A stretch of DNA of 64,000 bases from Actinophytocola algeriensis (GTDB lineage Bacteria > Actinomycetota > Actinomycetes > Mycobacteriales > Pseudonocardiaceae), in the NCBI RefSeq assembly GCF_014203735.1, contig NZ_JACHJQ010000001.1, positions 434,001 to 498,000 of the forward strand, read 5' to 3'. The notes under the pieces are model-generated. The model was not told the DNA's origin, did not search any database, and saw nothing but the letters and a program-made list of their open reading frames with translations. The stretch's first letter is position 1, and every line of letters begins with the position of its first letter. The translations under genes were made by a program, and so were the position numbers. Below are positions 9,797 through 18,186 of this stretch, piece by piece.

Positions 9797-9812
9797 CTGC
9801 CCGTTCGGGTAG
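9797..9812. promoter_or_regulatory. Candidate regulator site upstream of fdhA
   Basis: CTGCCCGTTCGGGTAG is a near-perfect inverted repeat (7-2-7 with one mismatch). It lies 85-100 bp before the fdhA start and directly behind the response regulator gene. NarL-type regulators bind short inverted repeats, so it is a reasonable operator guess, but nothing else supports it. Confidence 0.3.
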
Positions 9813-9896
9813 GTGCGGTCCTGTCCGCCCGGTCAGTTACGCCTGCTCCGTCCGGCTCGTAGTTTTCCTTGTACGGACTGGGAAAGGGTGAGCGGA

Positions 9897-11111
9897 ATGC
9901 CGGACAATCGGGTTGTCGTCTACCAGGGACCGGGGAAGGTCGGCGTCGAGGGGGTCGAGTACCCCAGGCTCGAGCTGCCGGACGAGGTGGTCAACGGGCT
10001 GGGGCTGGCGAAGGGCGCGCCGCACGCGGTCATCCTGAAGGTCGTCACGTCCAACATCTGCGGCAGCGACCAGCACATGGTCCGCGGCCGCACCACCGCG
10101 CCGATCGGCCAGACGCTCGGGCACGAGATCACGGGCGAGGTCGTCGAGGCCGGTGACGACGTGCTGTTCCACAAGATCGGTGACATCTGCTCGGTGCCGT
10201 TCAACATCGCGTGCGGGCGGTGCCGGATGTGCAACGAGGGCAAGACAGGCGTGTGCCTGAACGTGAACCCGGCGCGGCCCGGCGCCGCCTACGGGTACGT
10301 CGACATGGGCGGCTGGATCGGCGGGCAGGCCGACTACGTGATGGTCCCGTTCGCGGACTTCAACCTGCTCAAGTTCCCCGACCGCGACCAGGCGCTGGAG
10401 AAGATCCTCGACCTGACGATGCTGTCGGACATCTTCCCGACCGGGTACCACGGGGCGTACACGGCCGGCGTGACGACGGGTTCCACTGTGTACGTGGCCG
10501 GTGCGGGACCGGTCGGGCTGGCGGCCGCGCACGCCGCCCAGCTGCTCGGTGCGTCCGTGGTGATCGTCGGGGACATGGTGCAGGAGAGGCTGGCGCAGGC
10601 GCGCAGTTTCGGTTGCGAGACGGTCGATCTCTCCGCCGACGGGACGTTGTCGGAGAAGATCGACGATGTTCTCGGCGAACCCGAGGTGGACGCCGCTGTC
10701 GACGCTGTGGGGTTCGAGGCCCGTGGGCACGGGGCCGGGGCGGCCGAGCAGCCCGCGACCGTGCTCAACGACGTGATGACGATCGCCCGGGCCGGTGCTT
10801 CGCTGGGAATTCCGGGGTTGTACGTGACCGGGGACCCCGGGGGGATCGACGAGCACGCGAAGGTCGGGCAGCTGGGGGTGCGGATCGGGCTCGGGTGGGC
10901 CAAGTCGCACCGGTTCACCACGGGGCAGTGCCCGGTGAAGCAGTACAACCGGGTGCTGATGAACATGATCCTGTCGGGACGGGCGCGGATCGCTTCTGCC
11001 GTGAACGCCACGAAGATCTCGCTGGACCAGGCCCCGGAGGGGTACCAGCAATTCGATCACGGGGCGGCTCGCAAGTACGTCCTTGATCCACACGGGATGG
11101 TGCCGGCTTAG
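9897..11111 (+). CDS. fdhA: Glutathione-independent formaldehyde dehydrogenase
   Basis: This 404-aa zinc-dependent medium-chain dehydrogenase matches Pseudomonas putida FdhA closely along its length. That enzyme oxidises formaldehyde to formate with tightly bound NAD and no thiol cofactor. Catalytic zinc ligands include Cys55 in NICGSDQH and His76 in LGHEITGEV. The structural zinc loop is CGRCRMCNEGKTGVC and the Rossmann motif is GAGPVGLAAA. Family landmarks AVDAVGFEARGHG and GLGWAKSHRF are intact. The start is ATG 9897; GTG 9888 is also in frame, and an ATG at 9813 would add 28 residues with no homology. The ercA-kinase-regulator genes just upstream probably control it. Confidence 0.93.
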   Translation: MPDNRVVVYQGPGKVGVEGVEYPRLELPDEVVNGLGLAKGAPHAVILKVVTSNICGSDQHMVRGRTTAPIGQTLGHEITGEVVEAGDDVLFHKIGDICSVPFNIACGRCRMCNEGKTGVCLNVNPARPGAAYGYVDMGGWIGGQADYVMVPFADFNLLKFPDRDQALEKILDLTMLSDIFPTGYHGAYTAGVTTGSTVYVAGAGPVGLAAAHAAQLLGASVVIVGDMVQERLAQARSFGCETVDLSADGTLSEKIDDVLGEPEVDAAVDAVGFEARGHGAGAAEQPATVLNDVMTIARAGASLGIPGLYVTGDPGGIDEHAKVGQLGVRIGLGWAKSHRFTTGQCPVKQYNRVLMNMILSGRARIASAVNATKISLDQAPEGYQQFDHGAARKYVLDPHGMVPA

Positions 11112-11187
11112 TGCCGGTCCCCTGCGGGCGCTTCTCTTCTGGGGAGGCGCCCGCAGGTCTGTGGATGGTTGTTCCGGTTTGTGGGTG

Positions 11188-11364
11188 TTGTCCTCGCCGG
11201 AGGTCCTGCTTCGTCGGGTTTGTGCTCGCCGGACGTTCTGCATGGTGTGGTTTGTCCTCGCCGGAGGGGCAGGTCTCCGAGATGGCAGGCAGCCTCGGGG
11301 GCGCTGTGGCCCGGCCTGCGCACCCTGACGACGTCCCGTTGTGCCGTGAAAGGCGCTTTCACGG
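11188..11364. repeat. Intergenic repeat lead module, with hairpin
   Basis: The 513 bp between fdhA and the MBL gene hold no credible gene. TTGTCCTCGCCGGAG or a close variant occurs three times (about 11188, 11219 and 11252). The last copy continues into GGGGCAGGTCTCCGAGATGG and a CAGGCAGCC tail, the lead module also seen at 29937, 34710, 48617 and 62122. It is followed by the hairpin described at 11342, but here no 30-bp array follows. The rest of the gap, to 11624, is featureless to me apart from a possible promoter just before 11625. Confidence 0.75.
11342..11364. terminator. Strong hairpin after fdhA
   Basis: GCCGTGAAAG and CTTTCACGGC form a perfect 10-bp stem around a three-base loop. 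The same GTGAAAGGCGCTTTC core recurs at 34814, 48890 and 62225 in front of the 30-bp arrays. Here it could also end fdhA transcription, although no U-tract follows. Confidence 0.55.
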
Positions 11365-11624
11365 CAAACCAGCCCACCCCGGCACGGGCATCACCGCCGG
11401 CTTGGCCGGACCCGCCGCAGGACCCGGCAAACGTTGGTGGACCCAGCACTAGCCGCGGCTGCCGCCGCGCAACCCATGCGGCTACGCCGCACCTCGCGCC
11501 CCCGCCATCCACCCACTGAGACAGTGCGTGAACCGCCAGTTGACGACGTGGTCTTGCGCACGTCACCGGCTCGGAAGTGAACCGGGATTTGCTAAGTTCG
11601 GTGTGCTGACGAGGAGGTGGCCGA

Positions 11625-12659
11625 ATGGCCGAGGACCGGCACGCGTGGGTTGAGCCGGGGGCGTACGAGGTGGCCCCCGGTGTGCACCGCATCCCGTTGC
11701 CGTTGCCCACTGACGGGCTGCGTGCGGTGAACATCTACGCCATCGAGTCCGGTGACGGCCTCGTCCTCGTCGACTCCGGGTGGGCGCTCGAGGTCGCGGA
11801 GCGGCAGCTCGAGACCGCGCTCGGCACGCTGGGCTACGACTTCGGTGACATCCAGCGGTTCCTCGTCACGCACGTGCACCGTGATCACTACACACTCGGG
11901 GTCTCGCTGCGGAAGATCTACGGCAGCAAGATCGCGCTCGGGATCGGCGAGCAGCCCTCCCTGGAGCGGATCATGGCTCGGCGGCTCGACGGCCAGGTCA
12001 GCGAGATGATCCGGTGGGGGGCGTCGCCGCTCATGCAGGAGTGGCGGGAGCAGTTCGTCGACCGGGACGAGCGGGAGGCGCCCGCCCGGTACGAGGAGCC
12101 AGACGAGTGGCTCGACGGCACCACCAAGATCGAACTCGGGGACCGGACGCTCGTCGCGCTGCCGACGCCGGGGCACACGCAGGGGCACGTCGTCTTCGTC
12201 GACGAGCAGGCCGGGGTCCTCTTCGCGGGCGACCACGTGTTGCCGCACATCACGCCGTCGATCGGGTTTCAGCCCGCGCCCGCGAAGCTGCCGCTCGGGG
12301 ACTACCTCGACAGCCTCCGCCTGGTGCGGTCCTACCCGGACCTGCGCCTGCTGCCCGCGCACGGGCCCGTCACCGCGAGCGTGCACGCGCGTGTCGATGA
12401 ACTACTGGCACATCACGAGGAACGGCTCGCCGAATCGCTCGCGGCGGTGCGCGACGGGGCAGGCACCGCGTTCGAAGCGGCGCGGCGGCTGGGGTGGACC
12501 CGTCGGCACCGCCGGTACGACGACCTCGACCTGTTCAACAAGACACTCGCGGCGGGGGAAACCGCGGCTCATCTCGACGTGCTGGTCGTGCGGGGTGACC
12601 TGCAGTCGTCCACAGTGGACGGAGTGGTCGAGTACTCGGTCACTCGACAGGGGTCTTGA
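11625..12659 (+). CDS. Metallo-beta-lactamase-fold hydrolase
   Basis: This 344-aa cytoplasmic enzyme has the dinuclear metal motif THVHRDHY (His83, His85, Asp87, His88), a further histidine in PTPGHTQGH and Asp/His in AGDHVLPH. The C-terminal ~100 residues carry a winged-helix-like extension, the layout of the LACTB2-like/MBL-fold hydrolases (usually thioesterases or nucleases). The substrate cannot be assigned. GAGGAGG stands nine bases before ATG 11625. Its 3' end overlaps the convergent small gene by 20 bp. A TCCACAGTGGA palindrome sits at 12609 near the end of the gene. Confidence 0.88.
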   Translation: MAEDRHAWVEPGAYEVAPGVHRIPLPLPTDGLRAVNIYAIESGDGLVLVDSGWALEVAERQLETALGTLGYDFGDIQRFLVTHVHRDHYTLGVSLRKIYGSKIALGIGEQPSLERIMARRLDGQVSEMIRWGASPLMQEWREQFVDRDEREAPARYEEPDEWLDGTTKIELGDRTLVALPTPGHTQGHVVFVDEQAGVLFAGDHVLPHITPSIGFQPAPAKLPLGDYLDSLRLVRSYPDLRLLPAHGPVTASVHARVDELLAHHEERLAESLAAVRDGAGTAFEAARRLGWTRRHRRYDDLDLFNKTLAAGETAAHLDVLVVRGDLQSSTVDGVVEYSVTRQGS

Positions 12660-12855
12660 TGGCCCCGTTCTCGTCGACTGTGTCGAGTCCCAGCATCGCG
12701 AGCAGGTTCGCGCAGTCCTGCGAGTCCGACGCGTGGCAGGCGACGGTCATCGCCGCCTTGCGGTTCTGAATGGCGTAGTGAACTTTCTCGCTCGCCCGCG
12801 CTTCGGCGAAGCGGCCTTGCTCAAGGGTCGGGCTGGCGTGTCGTGCCCAGGTCAT
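12640..12855 (-). CDS. Conserved small hypothetical protein
   Basis: This 71-aa soluble protein begins MTWARHASPTLEQGRF. The start at 12855 is chosen because AAAGG lies seven bases upstream. The frame extends to 13050, but that part is Arg-rich and looks non-coding. Small proteins of this type recur in Pseudonocardiaceae from memory; no function is known to me. It converges on and overlaps the MBL gene end. The region upstream of it, to about 13050, shows no gene. Confidence 0.55.
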   Translation of the reverse strand: MTWARHASPTLEQGRFAEARASEKVHYAIQNRKAAMTVACHASDSQDCANLLAMLGLDTVDENGAIKTPVE

Positions 12856-13054
12856 GCGGAGCCTTTCTGCCTGTCTGCCGCGGTGGCGTCGGGGCCATCT
12901 GCGGCAGCGCCATCGCTGATCGTATCGCTCGGTAATCGGGGGTCCGATCGGCACGATCGTCCGGGGAAACCTCCCGGCGGTCGCATCCTGACACTCGCGG
13001 CGGGCTTCACACCACCCCCGCGCTGGTCTGACCGCCGGTAACACGTGCACTAAA

Positions 13055-13140
13055 AAGATCGCTTATCGCCAGGTGAACCAGGCTTTAGGGTTTTAACCTC
13101 TCAGATTATTCCCAGCTTTCACGTATATTAGCGTGAAGCA
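13055..13140. other. AT-rich intergenic patch with an inverted repeat
   Basis: This patch between a small minus-strand gene and the SWIM gene terminator is far richer in A and T than its surroundings (TTTAGGGTTTTAAC, AGATTATT, TATATTAG). It includes the inverted repeat TTCACG (13118-13123) and CGTGAA (13132-13137). It may be a promoter or protein-binding site. A GTG at 13133 opens a frame on the plus strand, but no coding character is evident. Confidence 0.4.
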
Positions 13141-13161
13141 CGTTCCGGATTCGGTCGATCA

Positions 13162-13187
13162 CCCGGGGTGGGCGTGTTCACCCCGGG
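13162..13187. terminator. Hairpin terminator behind the SWIM gene
   Basis: CCCGGGGTG (13162-13170) and CACCCCGGG (13179-13187) form a perfect 9-bp stem with an 8-base loop. It starts 28 bp beyond the stop of the leftward SWIM gene. Two further short palindromes, GAACATGTTC (13199) and GTAACGTTAC (13209), lie between. Confidence 0.6.
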
Positions 13188-13214
13188 ATCACGGACGCGA
13201 ACATGTTCGTAACG

Positions 13215-13991
13215 TTACCCTGGGTGTTCGGCGAGGAGTTTTCTCGCCCGTGCCGCGGCGCGGGCCGCGATGCCTGCCAGCTCGTCGGGATCAATGCCCG
13301 GCGCGGGCGGGACCAGCAGTTTTCTCGGTGGTCCGGACACCGGCGGCAGCGCGGGAAGCGGTTTCGGCTCGGGTGCCTGCGCGGGAGCCGGCCGAACGCG
13401 TGCCGCGGCCCTGCGGCGCAGCTCCTCGGTGAGGTCGTCCTGACCGAGGCCACGCAGCAACAACAGTACGAACGGGTCCGCGTCGAGCAGCCACGCCGCC
13501 TGGAAACACAGTGCTGCGGCGTGCGTGCACGGCAGTTCCCAGCCCTCGCAGTCGCATTCCGGTTGCAGATCGCCGATTCCCGGCAGCAACGTGACATCCG
13601 CATCCGCGGCGGCTTCCACCAGGTCATTCGGCATGTCCCGGTCGAGCAGCGCGGCGATGTGGCCTGCCTTCGCGGCGACCTCGTCGAGGAACCGCCGCCA
13701 CTGCGCGTCGGACAGCCGGTCGACGAGCACGACCGTGTGGTGCACCGCGCCGTCGTCGCTCGTCACCTGCGCCGCGATGCGGCCCGCGCTGACCGTGATC
13801 GGCCCGACGAGGCCCGCGTAGGCGAACTTGCGGCCGCGTTTGAGCTGTGCGAGGTCCAGCGACGTGTCCTCCATCGCCTGCAGCCACGCGTTGCCCCACC
13901 ACGTGCGCGCGAAGCGCCCCGGCTTCCTTTTCGTGACAGGAAAAGCGGGGAATCCGGTGCCGATCGGCTCGCTGCGTTCCTCTGCTACCAC
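13215..13991 (-). CDS. SWIM zinc-finger protein, partner of the SNF2 helicase
   Basis: This 258-aa protein has a SWIM zinc-binding motif, CDCEGWELPCTHAAALC, in its middle, followed by a Pro/Ala-rich segment and a basic helical C-terminus. SWIM domains bind DNA or protein and are often encoded next to SNF2 ATPases in actinobacteria, as here with the 14062 gene. The N-terminus (GRFARTWWGNAWLQAMED) is typical of this bacterial group. The GTG at 13991 uses GGAGGG as its ribosome site; that site lies inside a sequence repeated at 40103. Function is likely DNA repair or remodelling, by family only. Confidence 0.85.
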   Translation of the reverse strand: MVAEERSEPIGTGFPAFPVTKRKPGRFARTWWGNAWLQAMEDTSLDLAQLKRGRKFAYAGLVGPITVSAGRIAAQVTSDDGAVHHTVVLVDRLSDAQWRRFLDEVAAKAGHIAALLDRDMPNDLVEAAADADVTLLPGIGDLQPECDCEGWELPCTHAAALCFQAAWLLDADPFVLLLLRGLGQDDLTEELRRRAAARVRPAPAQAPEPKPLPALPPVSGPPRKLLVPPAPGIDPDELAGIAARAAARARKLLAEHPG

Positions 13992-14053
13992 GTCGTCTTC
14001 CCTCCTCTCGTGCTCGTCAGTCCAGACGGTGCCCGCTCCGTCGCTCCGCTCGC
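13990..14053 (-). repeat. Dispersed repeat, copy 1 (second copy at 40103)
   Basis: On the minus strand this stretch reads GCGGAGCGACGGAGCGGGC, then CCGTCTGGACTGACGAGCAC, then AGGAGGGAAGACG. The 40103 copy differs at only a few bases, plus a 34-bp insertion. Copy 1 fills the gap between the SNF2 stop and the SWIM start and supplies the SWIM ribosome site. Confidence 0.8.
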
Positions 14054-14061
14054 GATCGCAC

Positions 14062-16428
14062 TCACAGGGCCTCCCTCAGTTCCACCAGCTCTGCCAGCTG
14101 TGCGTCCGACAGCTCGGTCAGCTCCGCGTCGTCCTGCTTGCCCAGCACGGCGTCCGCGAGCTCCTTCTTGGCCGCCAGCATGGTGGCGATGCGGTCCTCC
14201 AGGGTCCCCTCCGCGATGAGCCGGTGCACCTGCACCGGCCGGTCCTGACCGATCCGGTACGCCCGGTCGGTGGCCTGCGCCTCGACCGCCGGGTTCCACC
14301 AGCGGTCGTAGTGCACGACGTGATCGGCACGTGTCAGGTTCAACCCGGTGCCCGCCGCCTTGAGCGACAACAGGAACACCGGCGGCTCCGCGCTCTCCTG
14401 GAACGCCCTGACGAGCTCGTCCCGCTGCCGCACCGGGGTGCCGCCGTGCAGGAGCTGTGTGGGCACACCCCGCTCGCCGAGGTGCCGCTCCAGCAGCCGC
14501 GCCATCGTGACGTACTGCGTGAACACCAGCAGTCCGCCGCCCTCCGCGCGGATCGTGTCGACCAGCTCGTCCAGCAGCTCCAGCTTCCCGGACCGGCCCG
14601 GCAGCACACCGTCCTTCTCGCCGAGGTACTGGGCCGGGTGGTTGCACACCTGCTTGAGCGCGGTGAGCAGCTTGAGCACGAGCCCTTTCCGTTGCATGCC
14701 GGTGGTTTCCCGGATCCGCGCCATCGTCTCGCGCACCACCGCCTCGTACAGCCCGGCCTGCTCGCGGGTCAGGCCGACCGGCCGGTCGGTCTCGGTCTTC
14801 GGTGGCAGCTCGGGGGCGATGCCGGGGTCGGACTTGCGGCGCCGCAACAGGAACGGCGTGATCAACCGGGTGAGGTGCGCGGCCACGACCTGGTCGCCGG
14901 ACTCGACCGGCTGCGCCCACCGCGCCCGGAACTCGCCCAGCGAACCCAGCAGGCCGGGGGTCGTCCAGTCGAGGATCGCCCACAGCTCGGACAGGTTGTT
15001 CTCGACCGGCGTGCCGGTGAGCGCGACCCGTGCGGTCGCGGAGATGCGCCGCAGGGCCCGCGCGGTGTCCGACCTCGGGTTCTTCACGTGCTGCGCCTCG
15101 TCAGCCACGACGAGGTCCCAGTCCACGGTGGACAGTTCGTCGGCGTCGAGCCGCATCGTGCCGTACGTGGTGAGCACGAACCCTTCGGTGTCCACAATGG
15201 CGCGACCGCCACCGTGGTAGCGGTGCACGGGCACACCGGGTGCGAACCGGCGGATCTCCCGCTCCCAGTTGCCGAGCAGCGACGCCGGGCACACCACGAG
15301 CGTCGGCCCCGCCGCGCGGTGCAGGTGCAGCGCGATCAACGTGATCGTCTTGCCGAGGCCCATGTCGTCGGCGAGGCAGCCGCCCAGCCGCAGCTCGGTC
15401 ATCCGCGCGAGCCACCGCAGGCCGCGCAGCTGGTAGTCGCGCAGTGTCGCGGTCAGCGCCGCGGGCTGGTCCACGGTTTCCGTGCTGGACAGCTTGTCCC
15501 GCAACAACTCCAGGGGCCTGCTCGCCGCGACCGGCACCCACTCGCCGTCGACGTGCGCGCGGCCGGTGAGCGCGGCGCCGAGCGCCTCGACCGCCGTGAG
15601 CGGCTTCAGCACCCGGTCCCGCGCCAAACGGGCGATGTCGGGCGCGACCAGCGTCCACCGGTCCCGCAGCCGCACGACCGGCCGGTGCGCCTCGGCGAGC
15701 AGGTCCATCTCGGCCTCGGTCAGGGGCGCACCGCCGGCCGCGACCTGCCACGAGAAGTCCAGCACGCCGTCGAAGAACGACGGCAGCTCCGTGCCGCCGA
15801 CCAGCGCCGACGCCGTCACGTCCCGGTCCAGCTCCCTCGGCCAGTGCACGGGCACGCCCGCGGCGGCCAGGGCCTGCTCGCCGCCGCCCGCCAGGTCCCG
15901 CACCTCGTCGTCGGACAGTTCCAGCTGGTCCGGCACGGCCAGTTCCAGCAGCCGCGCGAGGGGTGCCCAGGCCTGCGCGGCACGCCGGACCTCCAGCACG
16001 GCGTCGAGCCGCTCCTGGTGCTCGAACACCTCACCCGCCCACACCGCGGCCGCGTCGGCGACCACCCCCGGCTCGGCCATGCTGTGCACCTGGAGCACGG
16101 CGGTGAGCGCGTCACCGGTCAGCTCGACCCGCAGCGACACCCGCGCGGACCGGTCGTGTTCCGCCGCGATCGCCGCCGCCCAGTCCCGCAGTTCCGGCAC
16201 GTGGTGCGGGACCGGGTCGGCGAACGGCGTGGTGGCGCCGGGCTCGCGCGCCAGCCGGTCGGCGACCTGGTCGAGCTGCCCGCGCGTGATCCCCAGCCGT
16301 CGCATCCGGTCCACATCGGACGGGTCGAGCGGTCCGACCCGCCACGCGGCGTACCCGTCTGCGGTCACCGTGGGCAGGAGGCGGCCACGGGCGACCAGGT
16401 GCAGCGCGAGCAACTCGGCCTCGGTCAT
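14062..16428 (-). CDS. SNF2/RapA-family DEAD-box helicase
   Basis: This 788-aa SWI2/SNF2 ATPase moves along double-stranded DNA. The N-terminal ~330 residues are the actinobacterial SNF2-associated region. The helicase core follows: motif I DDMGLGKTITL, motif II DEAQ (VVADEAQHVKN), motif III LTGTPVENN, motif V GTGLNLTRADHVVHYD and motif VI ATDRAYRIGQ. The start is ATG 16428, 7 bp after the stop of the exporter permease. It lies directly upstream of the SWIM protein, and the two probably act together. Confidence 0.93.
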   Translation of the reverse strand: MTEAELLALHLVARGRLLPTVTADGYAAWRVGPLDPSDVDRMRRLGITRGQLDQVADRLAREPGATTPFADPVPHHVPELRDWAAAIAAEHDRSARVSLRVELTGDALTAVLQVHSMAEPGVVADAAAVWAGEVFEHQERLDAVLEVRRAAQAWAPLARLLELAVPDQLELSDDEVRDLAGGGEQALAAAGVPVHWPRELDRDVTASALVGGTELPSFFDGVLDFSWQVAAGGAPLTEAEMDLLAEAHRPVVRLRDRWTLVAPDIARLARDRVLKPLTAVEALGAALTGRAHVDGEWVPVAASRPLELLRDKLSSTETVDQPAALTATLRDYQLRGLRWLARMTELRLGGCLADDMGLGKTITLIALHLHRAAGPTLVVCPASLLGNWEREIRRFAPGVPVHRYHGGGRAIVDTEGFVLTTYGTMRLDADELSTVDWDLVVADEAQHVKNPRSDTARALRRISATARVALTGTPVENNLSELWAILDWTTPGLLGSLGEFRARWAQPVESGDQVVAAHLTRLITPFLLRRRKSDPGIAPELPPKTETDRPVGLTREQAGLYEAVVRETMARIRETTGMQRKGLVLKLLTALKQVCNHPAQYLGEKDGVLPGRSGKLELLDELVDTIRAEGGGLLVFTQYVTMARLLERHLGERGVPTQLLHGGTPVRQRDELVRAFQESAEPPVFLLSLKAAGTGLNLTRADHVVHYDRWWNPAVEAQATDRAYRIGQDRPVQVHRLIAEGTLEDRIATMLAAKKELADAVLGKQDDAELTELSDAQLAELVELREAL

Positions 16429-16435
16429 CGATCTC

Positions 16436-17221
16436 CTATCGGGAGAGGCGCTGGAAGCGGCGGACGGACAACGGGGCGAAGATCGCGATCAGGACCACCG
16501 GCCACACGATCGCCATCAGCAGTGCGTGCTCGGCGACCCACGAGTCGGCGCCCCAGGACGGGTTGCCGAACAGGTCGCGCGTCGCCGCGACCGTGGAGGA
16601 CAACGGGTTCCACTCCGCGATGGTTCCCAGCCAGCCCGGCATCGTCCCCGGCGCCACGAACGTGTTCGACAGGAACGTGACCGGCCACACCAGGATCTGC
16701 ACCATCACCACGTTCTCCGGCCCCTTGATCACCAGGCCGAGGAAGATCCCCAGCCACAGCAGCGCGAACCGCAGCAGGAGCAGCAGCCCGACCGCGGCCA
16801 GCACCTCGGCGGGGCCGGTGTGCGCCTGCCAGCCGATCAGCAGCCCGGCGGCCATGATCACGGCGAGGCTGAGCGCCGAGTTGAGCATGTCCGCGCCCGC
16901 CCGGCCGGAGACCACCGCGGACGGCGCGATCGGCATCGAGCGGAACCGGTCGGTCACGCCCTTCTGCGCGTCCGTGCTGACCGCGATCATGGTGGCTTCC
17001 AGGCCGAACGCCATGGTCATGGCGAACATGCCCGGCACGATGAACTCGCGGTACCCGTCGCCGCCGCCCGGCACGGTCATCGCGCCGCCGAACAGGTAGC
17101 CGAACATCAGGACCATCAGCACCGGGAACAGCAGCCCGATGATCACCGGGCCCGGGTCGCGGGTCCAGTGCAGGATGTCGCGGCGGGTGATCGTCCACCC
17201 GTCGGCGAGGGCGTACCTCAT
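16436..17221 (-). CDS. ABC-2 type permease (DrrB family)
   Basis: This 261-aa membrane protein has six predicted helices (for example PVIIGLLFPVLMVLMFGYLF, LLLLRFALLWLGIFLGL). It is the membrane half of a daunorubicin-resistance-like drug exporter. The ATG at 17221 overlaps the ATPase stop by four bases (ATGA), so the pair is coupled. Substrates of such exporters are usually lipophilic drugs; none can be named here. Confidence 0.92.
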   Translation of the reverse strand: MRYALADGWTITRRDILHWTRDPGPVIIGLLFPVLMVLMFGYLFGGAMTVPGGGDGYREFIVPGMFAMTMAFGLEATMIAVSTDAQKGVTDRFRSMPIAPSAVVSGRAGADMLNSALSLAVIMAAGLLIGWQAHTGPAEVLAAVGLLLLLRFALLWLGIFLGLVIKGPENVVMVQILVWPVTFLSNTFVAPGTMPGWLGTIAEWNPLSSTVAATRDLFGNPSWGADSWVAEHALLMAIVWPVVLIAIFAPLSVRRFQRLSR

Positions 17222-18171
17222 GCGGCCACCTCCTTCTTCTCGTCACCGGTCAGGTGCAGGAACACCTCGTCCAGCGTCGGCCTGCGCAGTGCCACGTCCT
17301 CGACGGCGAGGCCCGCCTCCCGCAGTGCCCGCACCGCGTCGCCGAGGGCGGCGAGCGGGTCGGTCACTGGTGCGCTGACCATGCGGTTGTCGAGGTCGGT
17401 CTCGGGTGCCGCGCCCGCGACCCTCTCGACGACCCTGGCGGCCTCCGGCAGCGCCGCCACGTCGTGGAGGACCACGTCGAGCCGGTCGCCGCCCAGCCGT
17501 GCCTTGAGCGCGGCCGGGCTGCCCTCGGCGATCACGCGGCCGTGGTCGACGACCGAGATCTCGCTCGCGAGCTGGTCGGCCTCGTCGAGGTACTGCGTGG
17601 TCAGCAGCACCGTCGTGCCCTCGCGGACCAGTGCGCGGACCGCCTCCCACACCTCGTTGCGGCCACGCGGGTCCAGACCGGTGGTCGGCTCGTCGAGGAA
17701 CAGGACGCGGGGCCGCAGGATCAGGCTCGCGGCGAGGTCGAGGCGCCGCCGCATGCCGCCGGAGAACTGCTTCACCGCCTTGGTGCCGGTGTCCGCGAGG
17801 TCGAACCGGTCGAGCAGTTCGGTCGCGCGGGCCCGGGCGTCGCGGGTGTTCAGGTGGTAGAGCCGGCCGAACAGCTCGAGGTTCTGCCGCGCGGACAGGA
17901 CCTCGTCGACCGCGGCGTTCTGGCCGACCAGCCCGATGTGCGCACGCACCTGGTCGGGCCGGGCCATGACGTCGAAACCGGCCACCTCGGCGCGGCCCCC
18001 GTCGAGTTTCAGCAGCGTGGTGAGGATGCGGACGGCGGTGGTCTTGCCTGCGCCGTTCGGGCCGAGCACCCCGTGCACGGTGCCCGCCGCGACGGTCAGG
18101 TCGACCCCGTCGAGCGCGGTCTTGTCGCCGAACCGCTTGCGCAGTCCCTCGGCGACGATGGTCGGGCTCAC
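17218..18171 (-). CDS. ABC exporter ATP-binding protein (DrrA family)
   Basis: This 317-aa ABC ATPase has Walker A GPNGAGKTT, signature FSGGMRRRLDLAASL and Walker B VLFLDEPTTGLDPRGR, followed by the DrrA-specific C-terminal region (ALREAGLAVEDVALRRPTLDEVFLHLTG). The start is GTG 18171 with GGGAG about eight bases before it. It is the first gene of the exporter operon and diverges from a TetR gene, with paired operators in between. Confidence 0.94.
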   Translation of the reverse strand: MSPTIVAEGLRKRFGDKTALDGVDLTVAAGTVHGVLGPNGAGKTTAVRILTTLLKLDGGRAEVAGFDVMARPDQVRAHIGLVGQNAAVDEVLSARQNLELFGRLYHLNTRDARARATELLDRFDLADTGTKAVKQFSGGMRRRLDLAASLILRPRVLFLDEPTTGLDPRGRNEVWEAVRALVREGTTVLLTTQYLDEADQLASEISVVDHGRVIAEGSPAALKARLGGDRLDVVLHDVAALPEAARVVERVAGAAPETDLDNRMVSAPVTDPLAALGDAVRALREAGLAVEDVALRRPTLDEVFLHLTGDEKKEVAA

Positions 18172-18186
18172 CTGTCAGCTCCCTTG

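Noticed and set aside
12886-12990. GATCG-rich stretch as a regulatory array
   Set aside because: CGATCG words are frequent at this GC content and no regular spacing is seen.
12640-13050. 136-aa version of the small hypothetical protein
   Set aside because: The first ~65 residues are Arg/Pro-rich with no ribosome site; the ATG at 12855 has one.
13133-13432. 99-aa frame starting at a GTG in the AT-rich patch
   Set aside because: Most of it is antisense to the SWIM gene, the composition is shadow-like, and there is no ribosome site.
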